DNA of 64,000 nt, taken from the NCBI RefSeq assembly GCF_017795745.1, contig NZ_CP059067.1:2728001-2792000 (forward strand), written 5' to 3'. The translations under genes and the position numbers were made by a program. This stretch comes from Rhizobacter sp. AJA081-3 (lineage in GTDB: Bacteria; Pseudomonadota; Gammaproteobacteria; Burkholderiales; Burkholderiaceae_C). The notes beneath the pieces were generated by a model, which saw only the letters and a list, made by a program, of their open reading frames with translations, had not been told where the DNA came from and did not search any database. Positions 1 through 7,540 of this stretch are shown piece by piece; the stretch's first letter is position 1; each line of letters opens with the position of its first letter.

Positions 1-409
1 GCGCGATCGACTTCGAGGCCTCGCCGCGCAATGCCAGGCCGGCGCCAGCCACCATGGGCGAGACGGCGGCCACCTCGGGCATGGCCTCGAGCACCGGCAC
101 CAGCGCGGCCCAGCTGGCGATCGACCGCGGGCGCTGGGCGCGCGGCTGCGTCTGCGCCAGCATGGTCGCGCCCGACGCAGGCCGCCCGGGTGCGACGACC
201 ACGTCGTCCTGCGCGCTGACCGTGACGTGGGCCTGCGCGCCGAGGGTCTTCTCCAGCGTGTTGCTCTGCAGCCCGGTGATGAGCGCCGAGATGTATGCGA
301 CCACCGCCACGCCGGCGGCGACGCCGACGACGATGAGCAGCGTCTGCATGCGCCCTTCGCGCAGGAAGCGCACGGCGACGCTTCGTTCGAATCCGAGCCA
401 GTTGATCAT
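1..409 (-). CDS. ABC transporter permease (FtsX/MacB type), N-terminal part
   Basis: The gene runs off the left edge of the window; only the first 136 codons are visible. The protein opens with a short basic stretch and one long hydrophobic helix (about residues 22-46, with LLIVVGVAAGVAVVAYI), followed by a periplasmic stretch. This is the arrangement of MacB/DevC/LolC-type permeases with an FtsX domain. It starts 10 bp after the stop of the adaptor gene at 420-1700, so the two form one operon, and an ABC ATPase is expected further left. The substrate cannot be told. The family assignment rests on the N-terminal layout and the adaptor neighbour, so it is good but not certain. Confidence 0.75.
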   Translation of the reverse strand, partial: MINWLGFERSVAVRFLREGRMQTLLIVVGVAAGVAVVAYISALITGLQSNTLEKTLGAQAHVTVSAQDDVVVAPGRPASGATMLAQTQPRAQRPRSIASWAALVPVLEAMPEVAAVSPMVAGAGLALRGEASKSIA

Positions 410-419
410 GGGGTGCGCG

Positions 420-1700
420 TCAGCGGCCCATGGCGCTGCCGAGCGCCGAGCCGACGTCTTCGCGGCTGGCCTGCGCGGCGCGCTGCGCGGTCGCGCTGCT
501 GTCGGCGCGCACGCGGCGCCCCGGTGCGGGTGCCGGCCCGAGCAGCACGACGTCGCCCGCGGCCAGCCCCTCGACCACCTCGACCGCCTCCAGCGTGGCC
601 AGGCCCAGGCGCAGCCGGCGCGGCTCGACGCGGCCGTCGCGGGCGACGAGCACCGTCGCCGTACCCGCATCGCGCGTGTCTCGATCACCGCCGAGCGCCT
701 GCACCGGCACGACCAGGGCGCGTTCGCGGCGGCCGGTCTCCACCTGCACCGACAGCGTCATGTCCTCGCGCAGGTAGGCCGGCGGCGCCTGCGGGAGCGA
801 GAGCTTCACCTCCACCGCGCCGCGCTGCGCATCGACCAGCGGCGCGATGCTCAGCACCCGAGCCTCGAAGCGCTGGCTCGGAAAGGCGTCGGCGGTGACG
901 ATGGCCGGCTGGCCGACACGCAGCTGCTCGAGGTAGCGCTCGTCGACCTGCCCTTCGAGCTGCGCCGCGCCGGCCAGCGCCAGCGTGAGCAGCGCACGCC
1001 CGGGCTGGACGATCTGCCCCGGCTCGACGGCGCGCAGCAGCACCCGCGCATCGGCGGGTGCGCTGATCACGGCCTGCTCGAGCCGGGCCTGCGCCGCCAC
1101 CACCGCGGAGCGCGCCAGCGCGAGCTGCGCCTGCGCCTGCGCAACGTCGGTGCCCTGCTCGTCGTTGGCGGCGCGCTGCGCGCTGGCGCCGGCGAGCTGC
1201 GCCTGCGCCACGGCCACCGCGCGGCGCGATTCGTCGAGCCGCGCTTCGCTGAGGAATCCGCGCGCCACCAGGTCCTGCGTGCGCTGCAGCTCGGCCTGCG
1301 CCGCCAGCAGCACCGAATCGGCCTGCGCCACACTCGCCTGCGCGGCGCTGCGGCCCGAGCTGCGCAGCCCGGCCAGCCGCGCCGCGGCCTGGCGCTCGCT
1401 GGCGCGCGCCTGCTCGAGCGCGGCGCGCAGTTCCTCGCTCTCCAGCCGCACCAGAACGTCACCCTGGCGCACCGGGGCGCCCTCGGCCACCAGCACCTCG
1501 CGCACGCGGCCCGTGAGCGTGCTGCCGAGTTCGACACGCGAGGCCGTGGCCACGCGCGCCGAGAACAGCAGCGTGCGCACCAGCGGCGCCGGCTGCACCA
1601 CCGTCGCGGCGACCACGGGGGCGCGCGTGAACCACCACGCCAGCACGGCGCCAAGAACCAGCGCCGCAGCGGCGAGCGCAAACATCGATCGTCGGGACAT
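420..1700 (-). CDS. Periplasmic adaptor (HlyD/MFP family) of an ABC efflux system
   Basis: This 426-residue protein has an N-terminal signal anchor (about residues 6-24), a lipoyl-like half-motif (GSTLTGRVREVLVAEGAPV), a long Ala/Gln-rich alpha-helical hairpin (about 85-200) and a second lipoyl half followed by beta-barrel segments. That is the order seen in membrane fusion proteins. Such adaptors link an inner-membrane pump to an outer-membrane channel. The downstream permease fragment (1-409) makes a MacA/DevB-like role the best reading. The ATG at 1700 starts right at the hydrophobic segment. Nothing in the sequence shows the substrate. Confidence 0.85.
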   Translation of the reverse strand: MSRRSMFALAAAALVLGAVLAWWFTRAPVVAATVVQPAPLVRTLLFSARVATASRVELGSTLTGRVREVLVAEGAPVRQGDVLVRLESEELRAALEQARASERQAAARLAGLRSSGRSAAQASVAQADSVLLAAQAELQRTQDLVARGFLSEARLDESRRAVAVAQAQLAGASAQRAANDEQGTDVAQAQAQLALARSAVVAAQARLEQAVISAPADARVLLRAVEPGQIVQPGRALLTLALAGAAQLEGQVDERYLEQLRVGQPAIVTADAFPSQRFEARVLSIAPLVDAQRGAVEVKLSLPQAPPAYLREDMTLSVQVETGRRERALVVPVQALGGDRDTRDAGTATVLVARDGRVEPRRLRLGLATLEAVEVVEGLAAGDVVLLGPAPAPGRRVRADSSATAQRAAQASREDVGSALGSAMGR

Positions 1701-1848
1701 GTCGGCGATTGTTTCATCCCCGCGGGGGCATCGGCATGACCTGTGTCTGTAGGACAGCTACTACGCGCAAAGCTCGCGGCGTCCGCTGTGCGCGGCCGGC
1801 TGCGCTTTCCATACTGCAGGCGGACCACGAGAACACTGGAGACACCCC

Positions 1849-2658
1849 ATGCACACCCCCATCCGCCACGCGCTGGCCATCGCCGCGCTGGCCCTGGCCA
1901 CGCAGGCTTCGGCCCAGGTCACCATCTACGAGAACGACGGTTTCAGCGGCCGCTCCTTCACCACGCAGCGCGCGGTGGGCAACCTCGACCGCTATGGCTA
2001 CAACGACCGCGCCTCCTCGGTTCTCGTCTCGCGCGGTCGCTGGGAGGTCTGCGAGGACGCCCGCTTCCGCGGCCGCTGCGTGGTGCTGCGCCAGGGCAGC
2101 TACCCCTCGCTGCGCGCCATGGGCCTGAACGACCGCGTCAGCTCGGTGCGCGCGGTGGGCCGCGATGCCCGCATCGAAGACGACCGCTACGCCCCCCAGC
2201 CGATTGTGACGCAGGACTATCGCCGCCGTCGCGACGAGCGTCTCTTCCAGGCCGAAGTCACCGACGTGCGCGCCGTCGTCGGCCCGCCCGAGCGGCGCTG
2301 CTGGGTCGAGCGCCAGCAGGTGCAGCAGGAAAGCGGCGGCGCCAACGCACCGGCCGTGCTGCTCGGCGCCGTGATCGGCGGCATCCTCGGCCACCAGGTC
2401 GGCGGCGGCACGGGGCGCGACATCGCCACCGCCGGCGGCGCCGTCGCCGGGGCCGTGGTCGGCTCGAACATCGGCCGCAACAACAACTCCCAGACGGTCG
2501 GCCAGGACGTGCAGCGTTGCGTCGACCGCCCCGCCCAGGGCGGCCCGGCCTACTGGGACGTCACCTACATCTTCCGCGGCCAGGAGCACCACGTGCAGAT
2601 GACCTCGCCCCCGGGCAACACCGTCACCGTCAACCGCCAGGGCGAACCGCGCGCCTGA
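1849..2658 (+). CDS. Beta/gamma-crystallin domain plus glycine-zipper 2TM envelope protein
   Basis: This 269-residue protein begins with a clear signal peptide (cleavage near ASAQ-V, residue 23). Two crystallin-like Greek-key motifs follow (about 24-105): VTIYENDGFSGRSF and a second repeat with WEVCEDARFRGRCVVL. The C-terminal half has a basic linker and a glycine-zipper segment (about 160-220, LGAVIGGILGHQVGGGTGRD), as in Rick_17kDa/2TM-repeat envelope proteins. The start has a good GGAGA ribosome site 8 bp upstream. Crystallin motifs often bind calcium, while glycine zippers insert into membranes, so a Ca-responsive envelope role is possible but inferred. Pairing the two domains in one protein is the notable point. 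Confidence 0.8.
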   Translation: MHTPIRHALAIAALALATQASAQVTIYENDGFSGRSFTTQRAVGNLDRYGYNDRASSVLVSRGRWEVCEDARFRGRCVVLRQGSYPSLRAMGLNDRVSSVRAVGRDARIEDDRYAPQPIVTQDYRRRRDERLFQAEVTDVRAVVGPPERRCWVERQQVQQESGGANAPAVLLGAVIGGILGHQVGGGTGRDIATAGGAVAGAVVGSNIGRNNNSQTVGQDVQRCVDRPAQGGPAYWDVTYIFRGQEHHVQMTSPPGNTVTVNRQGEPRA

Positions 2659-2705
2659 CCGGCACGCGAGCCGCACCTCACCCACTACCTCCAACGAAAG
2701 ACACC

Positions 2706-3260
2706 ATGACCCATTCATCCCGCTTCCAGGTTTCCCTCGTCGTCGCCGCGCTCATCTCGTTGCCGCTGGCCGTGCAGGCGCAGACCATGACAAAGCCCGA
2801 CTACACCACCGCCAAGACTCGCATCAGCGCCGACTACAAGGGCGACAAGGCCGCCTGCGCCTCGATGGCCGGCAACAACAAGGACATCTGCGTCGAGCAG
2901 GCCAAGGGCAAGGAGAAGGTGGCGCGCGCCGAACTCGAATACAGCTACACCGCCAAGGACACCGACCGCAACAAGGTGCTGGTGGCCAAGGCCGAGAGCA
3001 CCTACGCCGTCGCCAAGGAGCGCTGCGACGACAAGGCCGGCAACGCCAAGGACGTGTGCCGCAGCGAGGCCAAGGCCATCGAGACCAAGGCACTGGCGCA
3101 GGCCAAGCTGGGCAAGGAGATCGTCAGCGCCGAGAAGGATGCCGCCACCGACATGAAGGATGCCGACTACAAGGTGGCGATCGAGAAGTGCGATGCGCTT
3201 GCGGGCGACGCCAAGTCGAGCTGCGTGGCGGCTGCCAAGGCCAAGTTCGGCAAGAGCTGA
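2706..3260 (+). CDS. Secreted Cys-repeat protein of unknown function
   Basis: This 184-residue protein has a signal peptide ending at VQAQ (about residue 22). The mature part contains three copies of a roughly 60-residue helical repeat. Each carries two cysteines in the pattern AxxxCxxxAGNxKDxC followed by a Lys/Ala/Glu-rich helix (for example CASMAGNNKDIC, CDDKAGNAKDVC, CDALAGDAKSSC). The paired cysteines, each about 11 residues apart, would suit an intra-repeat disulfide in the periplasm. Similar proteins are sometimes loosely named TolA-like because of the Ala/Lys composition, but no TolA domain is visible. It lies 47 bp after the crystallin gene and may share its transcript. Confidence 0.7.
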   Translation: MTHSSRFQVSLVVAALISLPLAVQAQTMTKPDYTTAKTRISADYKGDKAACASMAGNNKDICVEQAKGKEKVARAELEYSYTAKDTDRNKVLVAKAESTYAVAKERCDDKAGNAKDVCRSEAKAIETKALAQAKLGKEIVSAEKDAATDMKDADYKVAIEKCDALAGDAKSSCVAAAKAKFGKS

Positions 3261-3273
3261 ACACCGAGTCGCG

Positions 3274-3846
3274 GTGAGGCATCCCGAAGAGATCGCCGCG
3301 ACGCTGCTGGGCGTGCCTTTCGGCGCGCTCGACGCGCGCACGCAGAAGGTCGCCCGGCACATGGCCGGGCGCAAGCACATCACGCGCAACCTGGCGCTCG
3401 AGGGCACCGCCACGCGCGGCCAGCGCGCCGCCGATGCGGTGGCGTCGTTCGGCGGCTCCTGGACCTTCATCGCGCTGTTCACCATCACGCTGGCGGGCTG
3501 GGTGGCGCTCAATGGCTGGCTGGTGCACAGCCGCGGCCAGACGTTCGACCCCTACCCGTACATCCTGCTCAACCTGTTCCTTTCGATGCTCGCGGCCATC
3601 CAGGCGCCGATCATCCTGATGTCGCAGAACCGGCAGTCGCAGAAGGATCGCCTCAGCGCCGAGCACGACTACGAGGTCAATCTCAAGGCCGAGCTCGAGA
3701 TCATGCTGCTGCATGACAAGCTCGATGGCCTGCGCGAGAAGCAGTGGCAGGAGTTGCTGGCGATGCAGAAGGAGCAACTCGCGCTGCTCGCCTCGCTGGC
3801 CGGTCCGACCTTGCTCACTGAAGGGCGGCAGCAAACGTCGGCATGA
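3274..3846 (+). CDS. DUF1003 membrane protein
   Basis: A 190-residue protein starting at GTG 3274, just after the previous stop; longer upstream starts would overlap the Cys-repeat gene. It has the DUF1003 pattern: a soluble N-terminus, then RAADAVASFGGSWTFI leading into a first membrane helix, a short YPYILLN turn, a second helix with LSMLAAIQAPIILMSQNRQ, and a charged coiled-coil tail (about 125-185). These are inner-membrane proteins of unknown function. The tail is rich in Glu, Gln and Lys. The family call is firm; the role is unknown. Confidence 0.85.
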   Translation: MRHPEEIAATLLGVPFGALDARTQKVARHMAGRKHITRNLALEGTATRGQRAADAVASFGGSWTFIALFTITLAGWVALNGWLVHSRGQTFDPYPYILLNLFLSMLAAIQAPIILMSQNRQSQKDRLSAEHDYEVNLKAELEIMLLHDKLDGLREKQWQELLAMQKEQLALLASLAGPTLLTEGRQQTSA

Positions 3847-3901
3847 AACCGATCCGCGTTCGTAGACTCAGGAAGTCAGGCGAGCGACCGGCGGTTCACG
3901 G

Positions 3902-4340
3902 CCCTTGAGCGACATTCACGAGTGACCGCATCGTTCGGCGCGAGGGCAGGCGGTCCGGGTATGCGCTCTCCGGCCCACGCTCGCGGGCAACCAGCGAGGT
4001 CCGCAGCGCGCTGCCTCATCAACACCGCCTTCGGCCTGCTCCCGCCAGGGCGACCGCGAATGGGGCCTGCGATCGCACACCCGAACCACCTGCCCCACAA
4101 GCACTGAGGCCCTCATGACGGCAGGCCACCGCTGATGCCGGCAGGGCGGCGGTGGTGCCCGCGGGCGCAGGCCCCATTCGCGGTCGCCCAGGCGTGGGCA
4201 GGCCGGACACGGTGTTGACGCGGTGAGGATGGCATGCCGCAGTGGCCGCCCGCGAGCGTGGGCCGGAGAACGCGGGTACCGCCGTCGCGCTGCGACCATG
4301 CCCGTCGCACGCAAAGCTGACCCCTGAAGACCGCAATGGG
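3902..4340. repeat. Palindromic non-coding repeat, copy 1
   Basis: This stretch fills most of the gap between the DUF1003 and DUF1488 genes and is repeated at 54792-55229 in the same orientation. It has a nested inverted-repeat structure. Positions 4048-4071 and 4166-4189 are perfect 24-bp reverse complements, 3967-3988 and 4248-4269 are perfect 22-bp reverse complements, and 4019-4036 pairs imperfectly with the stretch near 4200-4218. The single strand could form one long cruciform or hairpin with a loop of about 95 bases. ORFs inside it, on both strands, are by-products of the palindrome. No transposase or tRNA is present. It may be a non-autonomous mobile repeat (MITE or BIME-like). Confidence 0.8.
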
Positions 4341-4399
4341 CCGAAATCGGCCGCCGCGATCAAGTCCGCTTTGATCGTTGAGTTCTTTATGTGCCGGCC

Positions 4400-4690
4400 T
4401 CAGGCCGCCGGCACCTGCGCCATGTCGCGCTCGCGCAGCATCACCGGCTCGATCGAGCCGCTGGCGATGCGTCGGCGCACGGCGGCGTCGATCTCGCTCT
4501 GGTGCAGGCGGTAGCTGGCCAGCGCCTCGCTGCCGGCCAGGCCGCTCTGGAAGCGGTAGTGCAGCGCCTCCTTCGACACGCTGGCGCCGACGAACTGCTG
4601 GGCTTCGTCCAGCACCCAGAAGCGCACTGCACCGGAGTCCTCGTGAAAGAACGGGGCCGGCGGCAGGGGGATGGTCGAAGTGGCGATCAT
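4400..4690 (-). CDS. DUF1488 family small protein
   Basis: A 96-residue cytosolic protein matching the DUF1488 layout: an N-terminal strand-rich part with AVRFWVLDEAQQFVGASVSKEALHYRF, then a helical half with SEIDAAVRRRIASGSIEPVMLRERD. The family has no known function. Its start lies 9 bp after the stop of the AI-2E-type permease gene on the same strand, so the two are probably co-transcribed. Confidence 0.8.
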   Translation of the reverse strand: MIATSTIPLPPAPFFHEDSGAVRFWVLDEAQQFVGASVSKEALHYRFQSGLAGSEALASYRLHQSEIDAAVRRRIASGSIEPVMLRERDMAQVPAA

Positions 4691-4699
4691 CGAAGGAGT

Positions 4700-5803
4700 C
4701 TAGGCGTTTCCGCCTTCGCCGTCCGTTCGTTCGCGCACCGAGCGCAGCGTGGTGCCATGGATGTGCCACAGCGCCATGAACATGGCGGCGATCACCGGCC
4801 CGACGACGAAGCCGTTGATGCCCAGCACGGCCATGCCGCCCAGCGTGGTGGTCATCACCACGTAGTCGGGCATGCGCGTGTCCTTGCCCACCAGCAGTGG
4901 CCGCAGCAGGTTGTCGACCAGGCCGATGACGAGCACGCCCCAGGCCGTCAGCGCGACGGCCTGCCAGAGCGCGCCAGTCACGAAGAAATACAGCGCCACC
5001 GGCACCCACACCAGCGCCGCGCCCACCGCCGGCAGCAGCGACAGGAAAGCCATCAGCGCAGCCCACAGCAGCGCGCCGTGCACGCCCAGCACCCAGAAGG
5101 CCAGGCCACCGAGCAGGCCCTGCAGCGCCGCCACCACCAGGTTGCCCTTCACCGTGGCGCGGATCACCGTGCGGAACTTCTGCAGCAGTTCGCGCTGATG
5201 CGCCGGCGCCAGCGGCACCACGCCGCGCGCGGCGCGCGCGAGCTGATCGCCGTCGCGGATCAGGAAGAAGGCCAGGTACAGCGTGATGAACAGCCCGGTG
5301 ACGAACTCGAAGGTGTTCTGCCCGATGCCCAGGGCCTGCGTGGCGATGAACTGGGTGCCCTGCGTCAGCGCAGCGGCCACGCGGCGCTGCACGGTGTCGA
5401 AGTCGCCCCAGCCGGCGCGCTGCAGCACGTCGATCACCCCGCCGGGCAGCGCGTCGAACAGGCCGCGCAGGTACTGCGCCGGGTTCCACTCGCCGGACTG
5501 CAGCCGCGCGTAGATGCCGGCCGCCTCGCTGGCCAGGCTGGCGGTGATGAGGGCGAACGGCACGATCACCACCACCACCACCACGAGCATGGTGAGCAGC
5601 GCCGCCAGCGTGCGCCGGTGGCGCAGCGGCCGCAACAGCCGCCTTTGCAGTGGCGCGAAGAGCAGCGCGATGATCACGCCCCAGAGGATGGATCCGTAGA
5701 ACGGCAGCAGGATCCAGCCCAGCGCGAGTGTCACCGCCACGAGCAGGATCCACAGCATGCGTACTTCGAGCGCACCCGCCGCGGGGTCGGTTTCGTGTGT
5801 CAT
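4700..5803 (-). CDS. AI-2E family transporter (YdiK-like permease)
   Basis: A 367-residue membrane protein of the PF01594 family. It has paired N-terminal helices (about residues 15-50), a very hydrophobic Val-rich helix at 65-90, a long amphipathic central domain, and a C-terminal block of helices containing the family motif around [13 protein letters not shown] and the final [20 protein letters not shown]. Members export small molecules or act in ion homeostasis, and only a few have been linked to autoinducer-2. The name therefore says little about substrate. An 18-bp recurrent motif lies 28 bp upstream, in the divergent gap shared with the DUF302 gene. Confidence 0.88.
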   Translation of the reverse strand: MTHETDPAAGALEVRMLWILLVAVTLALGWILLPFYGSILWGVIIALLFAPLQRRLLRPLRHRRTLAALLTMLVVVVVVIVPFALITASLASEAAGIYARLQSGEWNPAQYLRGLFDALPGGVIDVLQRAGWGDFDTVQRRVAAALTQGTQFIATQALGIGQNTFEFVTGLFITLYLAFFLIRDGDQLARAARGVVPLAPAHQRELLQKFRTVIRATVKGNLVVAALQGLLGGLAFWVLGVHGALLWAALMAFLSLLPAVGAALVWVPVALYFFVTGALWQAVALTAWGVLVIGLVDNLLRPLLVGKDTRMPDYVVMTTTLGGMAVLGINGFVVGPVIAAMFMALWHIHGTTLRSVRERTDGEGGNA

Positions 5804-5830
5804 GCGATCAGCCTACCGCCCCGACGGGCT

Positions 5831-5848
5831 GTGCGCCAGCGCACCGAC
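5831..5848 (+). promoter_or_regulatory. Recurrent 18-bp motif site (1 mismatch)
   Basis: Matches the consensus GTKCGNNNGCGNACAGAC except that ACAGAC reads ACCGAC. It lies between the divergent AI-2E-type and DUF302 genes, 50 bp before the DUF302 start, with the 3' half pointing to it. Confidence 0.55.
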
Positions 5849-5898
5849 GGGAGCGTGGCGGCGGCGCACCGTCGGCGGATCTGCCCGACGAGCCGCCC

Positions 5899-6339
5899 AT
5901 GGACACTGCCACCCTCGCCCCCGCCCTCGCTGCCATCCCCGCCTACAGCCGCCACGCCCTGCCCATGCCGCGCGGCTTCGCCGATGCCGTTTCGCGCACC
6001 GTCGATGCCCTGGCCGCCGAAGGTTTCGGCGTGCTCAGCGACATCGACGTGCAGGCCACCATGAAGGCGCGCCTGGGCGTGCAGATCCTGCCGTACCGCA
6101 TCCTCGGCGCCTGCAATCCGCCGCTGGCGCTGCGTGCCCTGCAGGCCGAGCCGGACATCGGCCTGCTGCTGCCGTGCAACGTGATCGTGCGGCAGGAAGA
6201 GGATGGCGCCGTCACCGTCGCGTTCATGGACCCGAACGCGGTGCTGCACCTCAGCAGCCATGTGCAGGTGGCGGCCGTCGCTGCCGAGGCGCGCTTGCGG
6301 CTCGACCGTGTGCGCGAATCGCTGCACGGGAAGGGATGA
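5899..6339 (+). CDS. DUF302 domain protein
   Basis: A 146-residue protein with the DUF302 core: [29 protein letters not shown], then [18 protein letters not shown], then a strand-rich end with [14 protein letters not shown] and VAFMDP. The ATG at 5899 places the domain close to the N-terminus; longer upstream starts would add a low-complexity Arg/Pro stretch. DUF302 proteins are small, often stress- or metal-associated, and of unknown biochemistry. The Cys in GACNPP and the one in LPCNV are both usual in the family. Confidence 0.85.
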   Translation: MDTATLAPALAAIPAYSRHALPMPRGFADAVSRTVDALAAEGFGVLSDIDVQATMKARLGVQILPYRILGACNPPLALRALQAEPDIGLLLPCNVIVRQEEDGAVTVAFMDPNAVLHLSSHVQVAAVAAEARLRLDRVRESLHGKG

Positions 6340-6412
6340 ACAGGCCCTGTCAGGGCACTCTGATGGCACAGCGATGCAGAAGATGCGAGTTCCCTTCGCC
6401 CGGTTGAGCGAT

Positions 6413-6426
6413 GTACCCTAGGGTAC
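6413..6426. promoter_or_regulatory. 14-bp perfect palindrome upstream of a Crp/Fnr gene
   Basis: GTACCCTAGGGTAC is a perfect dyad 127 bp before the regulator start at 6554 and 13 bp before a recurrent 18-bp motif. It could be an operator. No intrinsic terminator tail follows. Function is inferred only from symmetry and place. Confidence 0.4.
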
Positions 6427-6439
6427 GCAAGCCCCCTGC

Positions 6440-6457
6440 GTCTGTACGCTATCGAAC
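6440..6457 (-). promoter_or_regulatory. Recurrent 18-bp motif site (exact)
   Basis: The minus strand matches GTKCGNNNGCGNACAGAC exactly. It lies 97 bp upstream of the Crp/Fnr gene at 6554. It is the one strong site whose ACAGAC end points away from the nearest gene start. Confidence 0.55.
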
Positions 6458-6553
6458 CAACCGGGAGCGCCCGTGAGCCTATAGTCCATGCAGCGCCGGA
6501 ATGCCTGCGTCCACCTGAGTGACTGCGGGTGAAGACCCGACCTGGATGGTTCC

Positions 6554-7273
6554 ATGCAAGCCCCCACCGACGCGAAGATGAATCACCTGCTGGCTGCCTT
6601 GCCGGCCGCCGAGTGGGAACGCTGGCTTGACCAGCTGGAGCGCGTGCAGATGCCGCTGGGCCAGGTGCTCTACGAATCGGGCGCGACCCTCACGCATGCC
6701 TACTTCCCGACCACCGCGATCGTCTCGCTGCTCTACGTGATGGAGAACGGCGCATCGGCCGAGATCGCCGTGGCCGGCAACGAGGGCATGGTGGGCATCT
6801 CGCTGTTCATGGGCGGCGGCTCCACGCCCAGCCGCGCCGTGGTGCAAAGCGCCGGCCAGGGCTTCCGGGTGCGCTCGCAGTTCATCAAGGAAGAATTCGA
6901 CCGAGCCGGTGCCGTGATGCACCTGCTGCTGCGCTACACGCAGGCGCTCATCACGCAGATGTCGCAGACGGCGGTGTGCAACCGCCACCATACGCTCGAC
7001 CAGCAGCTGTGCCGCTGGCTGCTGCTCAGCCTCGACCGGCTGCAGGGCAACGAACTTGTGATGACGCAGGAGCTGATCGCCAACATGCTCGGTGTGCGCC
7101 GCGAGGGCGTGACCGAGGGCGCGCTGCGGCTGCAGGCCGCCGGGCTGATCCGCTACGCGCGAGGCCACATCAGCGTGCTCGACCGTGCCGGCCTCGAGGC
7201 GCGCACCTGCGAGTGTTATGCCGTGGTCAAGAAGGAATACGGCCGCCTGCTGCCGCAGCAGATCGCCTCCTGA
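6554..7273 (+). CDS. Crp/Fnr family transcriptional regulator A
   Basis: A 239-residue regulator with an N-terminal cyclic-nucleotide-binding-like beta roll (about 30-125), a dimerisation helix with LLLRYTQALITQMSQTAVCNRHHTL (about 128-155), and a C-terminal winged helix with the recognition helix near GVRREGVTEGALRLQ (about 184-200). The roll has the short, modified form typical of the Crp/Fnr branch with AYFPTTAIVSLLY, and ligand residues of classical Crp are not evident. It is clearly paralogous to the gene at 42525. Many members of this branch govern stress or cyclic-di-GMP-linked traits. The adjacent exopolysaccharide locus is a plausible but unproven target. Confidence 0.87.
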   Translation: MQAPTDAKMNHLLAALPAAEWERWLDQLERVQMPLGQVLYESGATLTHAYFPTTAIVSLLYVMENGASAEIAVAGNEGMVGISLFMGGGSTPSRAVVQSAGQGFRVRSQFIKEEFDRAGAVMHLLLRYTQALITQMSQTAVCNRHHTLDQQLCRWLLLSLDRLQGNELVMTQELIANMLGVRREGVTEGALRLQAAGLIRYARGHISVLDRAGLEARTCECYAVVKKEYGRLLPQQIAS

Positions 7274-7407
7274 TTCCTGGTGGCCTGCGGGCCGCCCGTC
7301 CTGGCCGGATCACTGCGCTCCCAGCGCGGTGTGACAAGACGCCCCGAGCGATTACCCTGCGTTACCCCGCGAATGAGGGGTGCGGTTCGTTTGTGAGCTA
7401 CTCTTAA

Positions 7408-7425
7408 GTGGTCCAGCGTACAGAC
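7408..7425 (+). promoter_or_regulatory. Recurrent 18-bp motif site (2 mismatches)
   Basis: The 3' half GCGTACAGAC is intact, while the left half departs at two positions. It lies 115 bp upstream of the GH5 cellulase start and points toward it. Confidence 0.45.
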
Positions 7426-7540
7426 AGAAGCAATGTCTGGCGCGCGTCGCCACCCCCTGCCATCGCCCTCCCCGGGCGAGTTCGCGAGCAGGGCCACCGT
7501 TCACCGTTCGAAACCGATATCCCCCTTGGGAGGCCCACCC

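Noticed and set aside
1745-1762. GTCTGT-containing stretch before the adaptor gene as another motif site
   Set aside because: Only the ACAGAC half fits; the rest departs from the consensus at too many positions.
3916-4363. Short ORFs on both strands with YPRSPAHARGRP- and GERIPGPP-like peptides, also at 54806-55237
   Set aside because: They fall wholly in the two palindromic repeats, appear in several frames, and follow from the conserved inverted DNA, not from protein selection.
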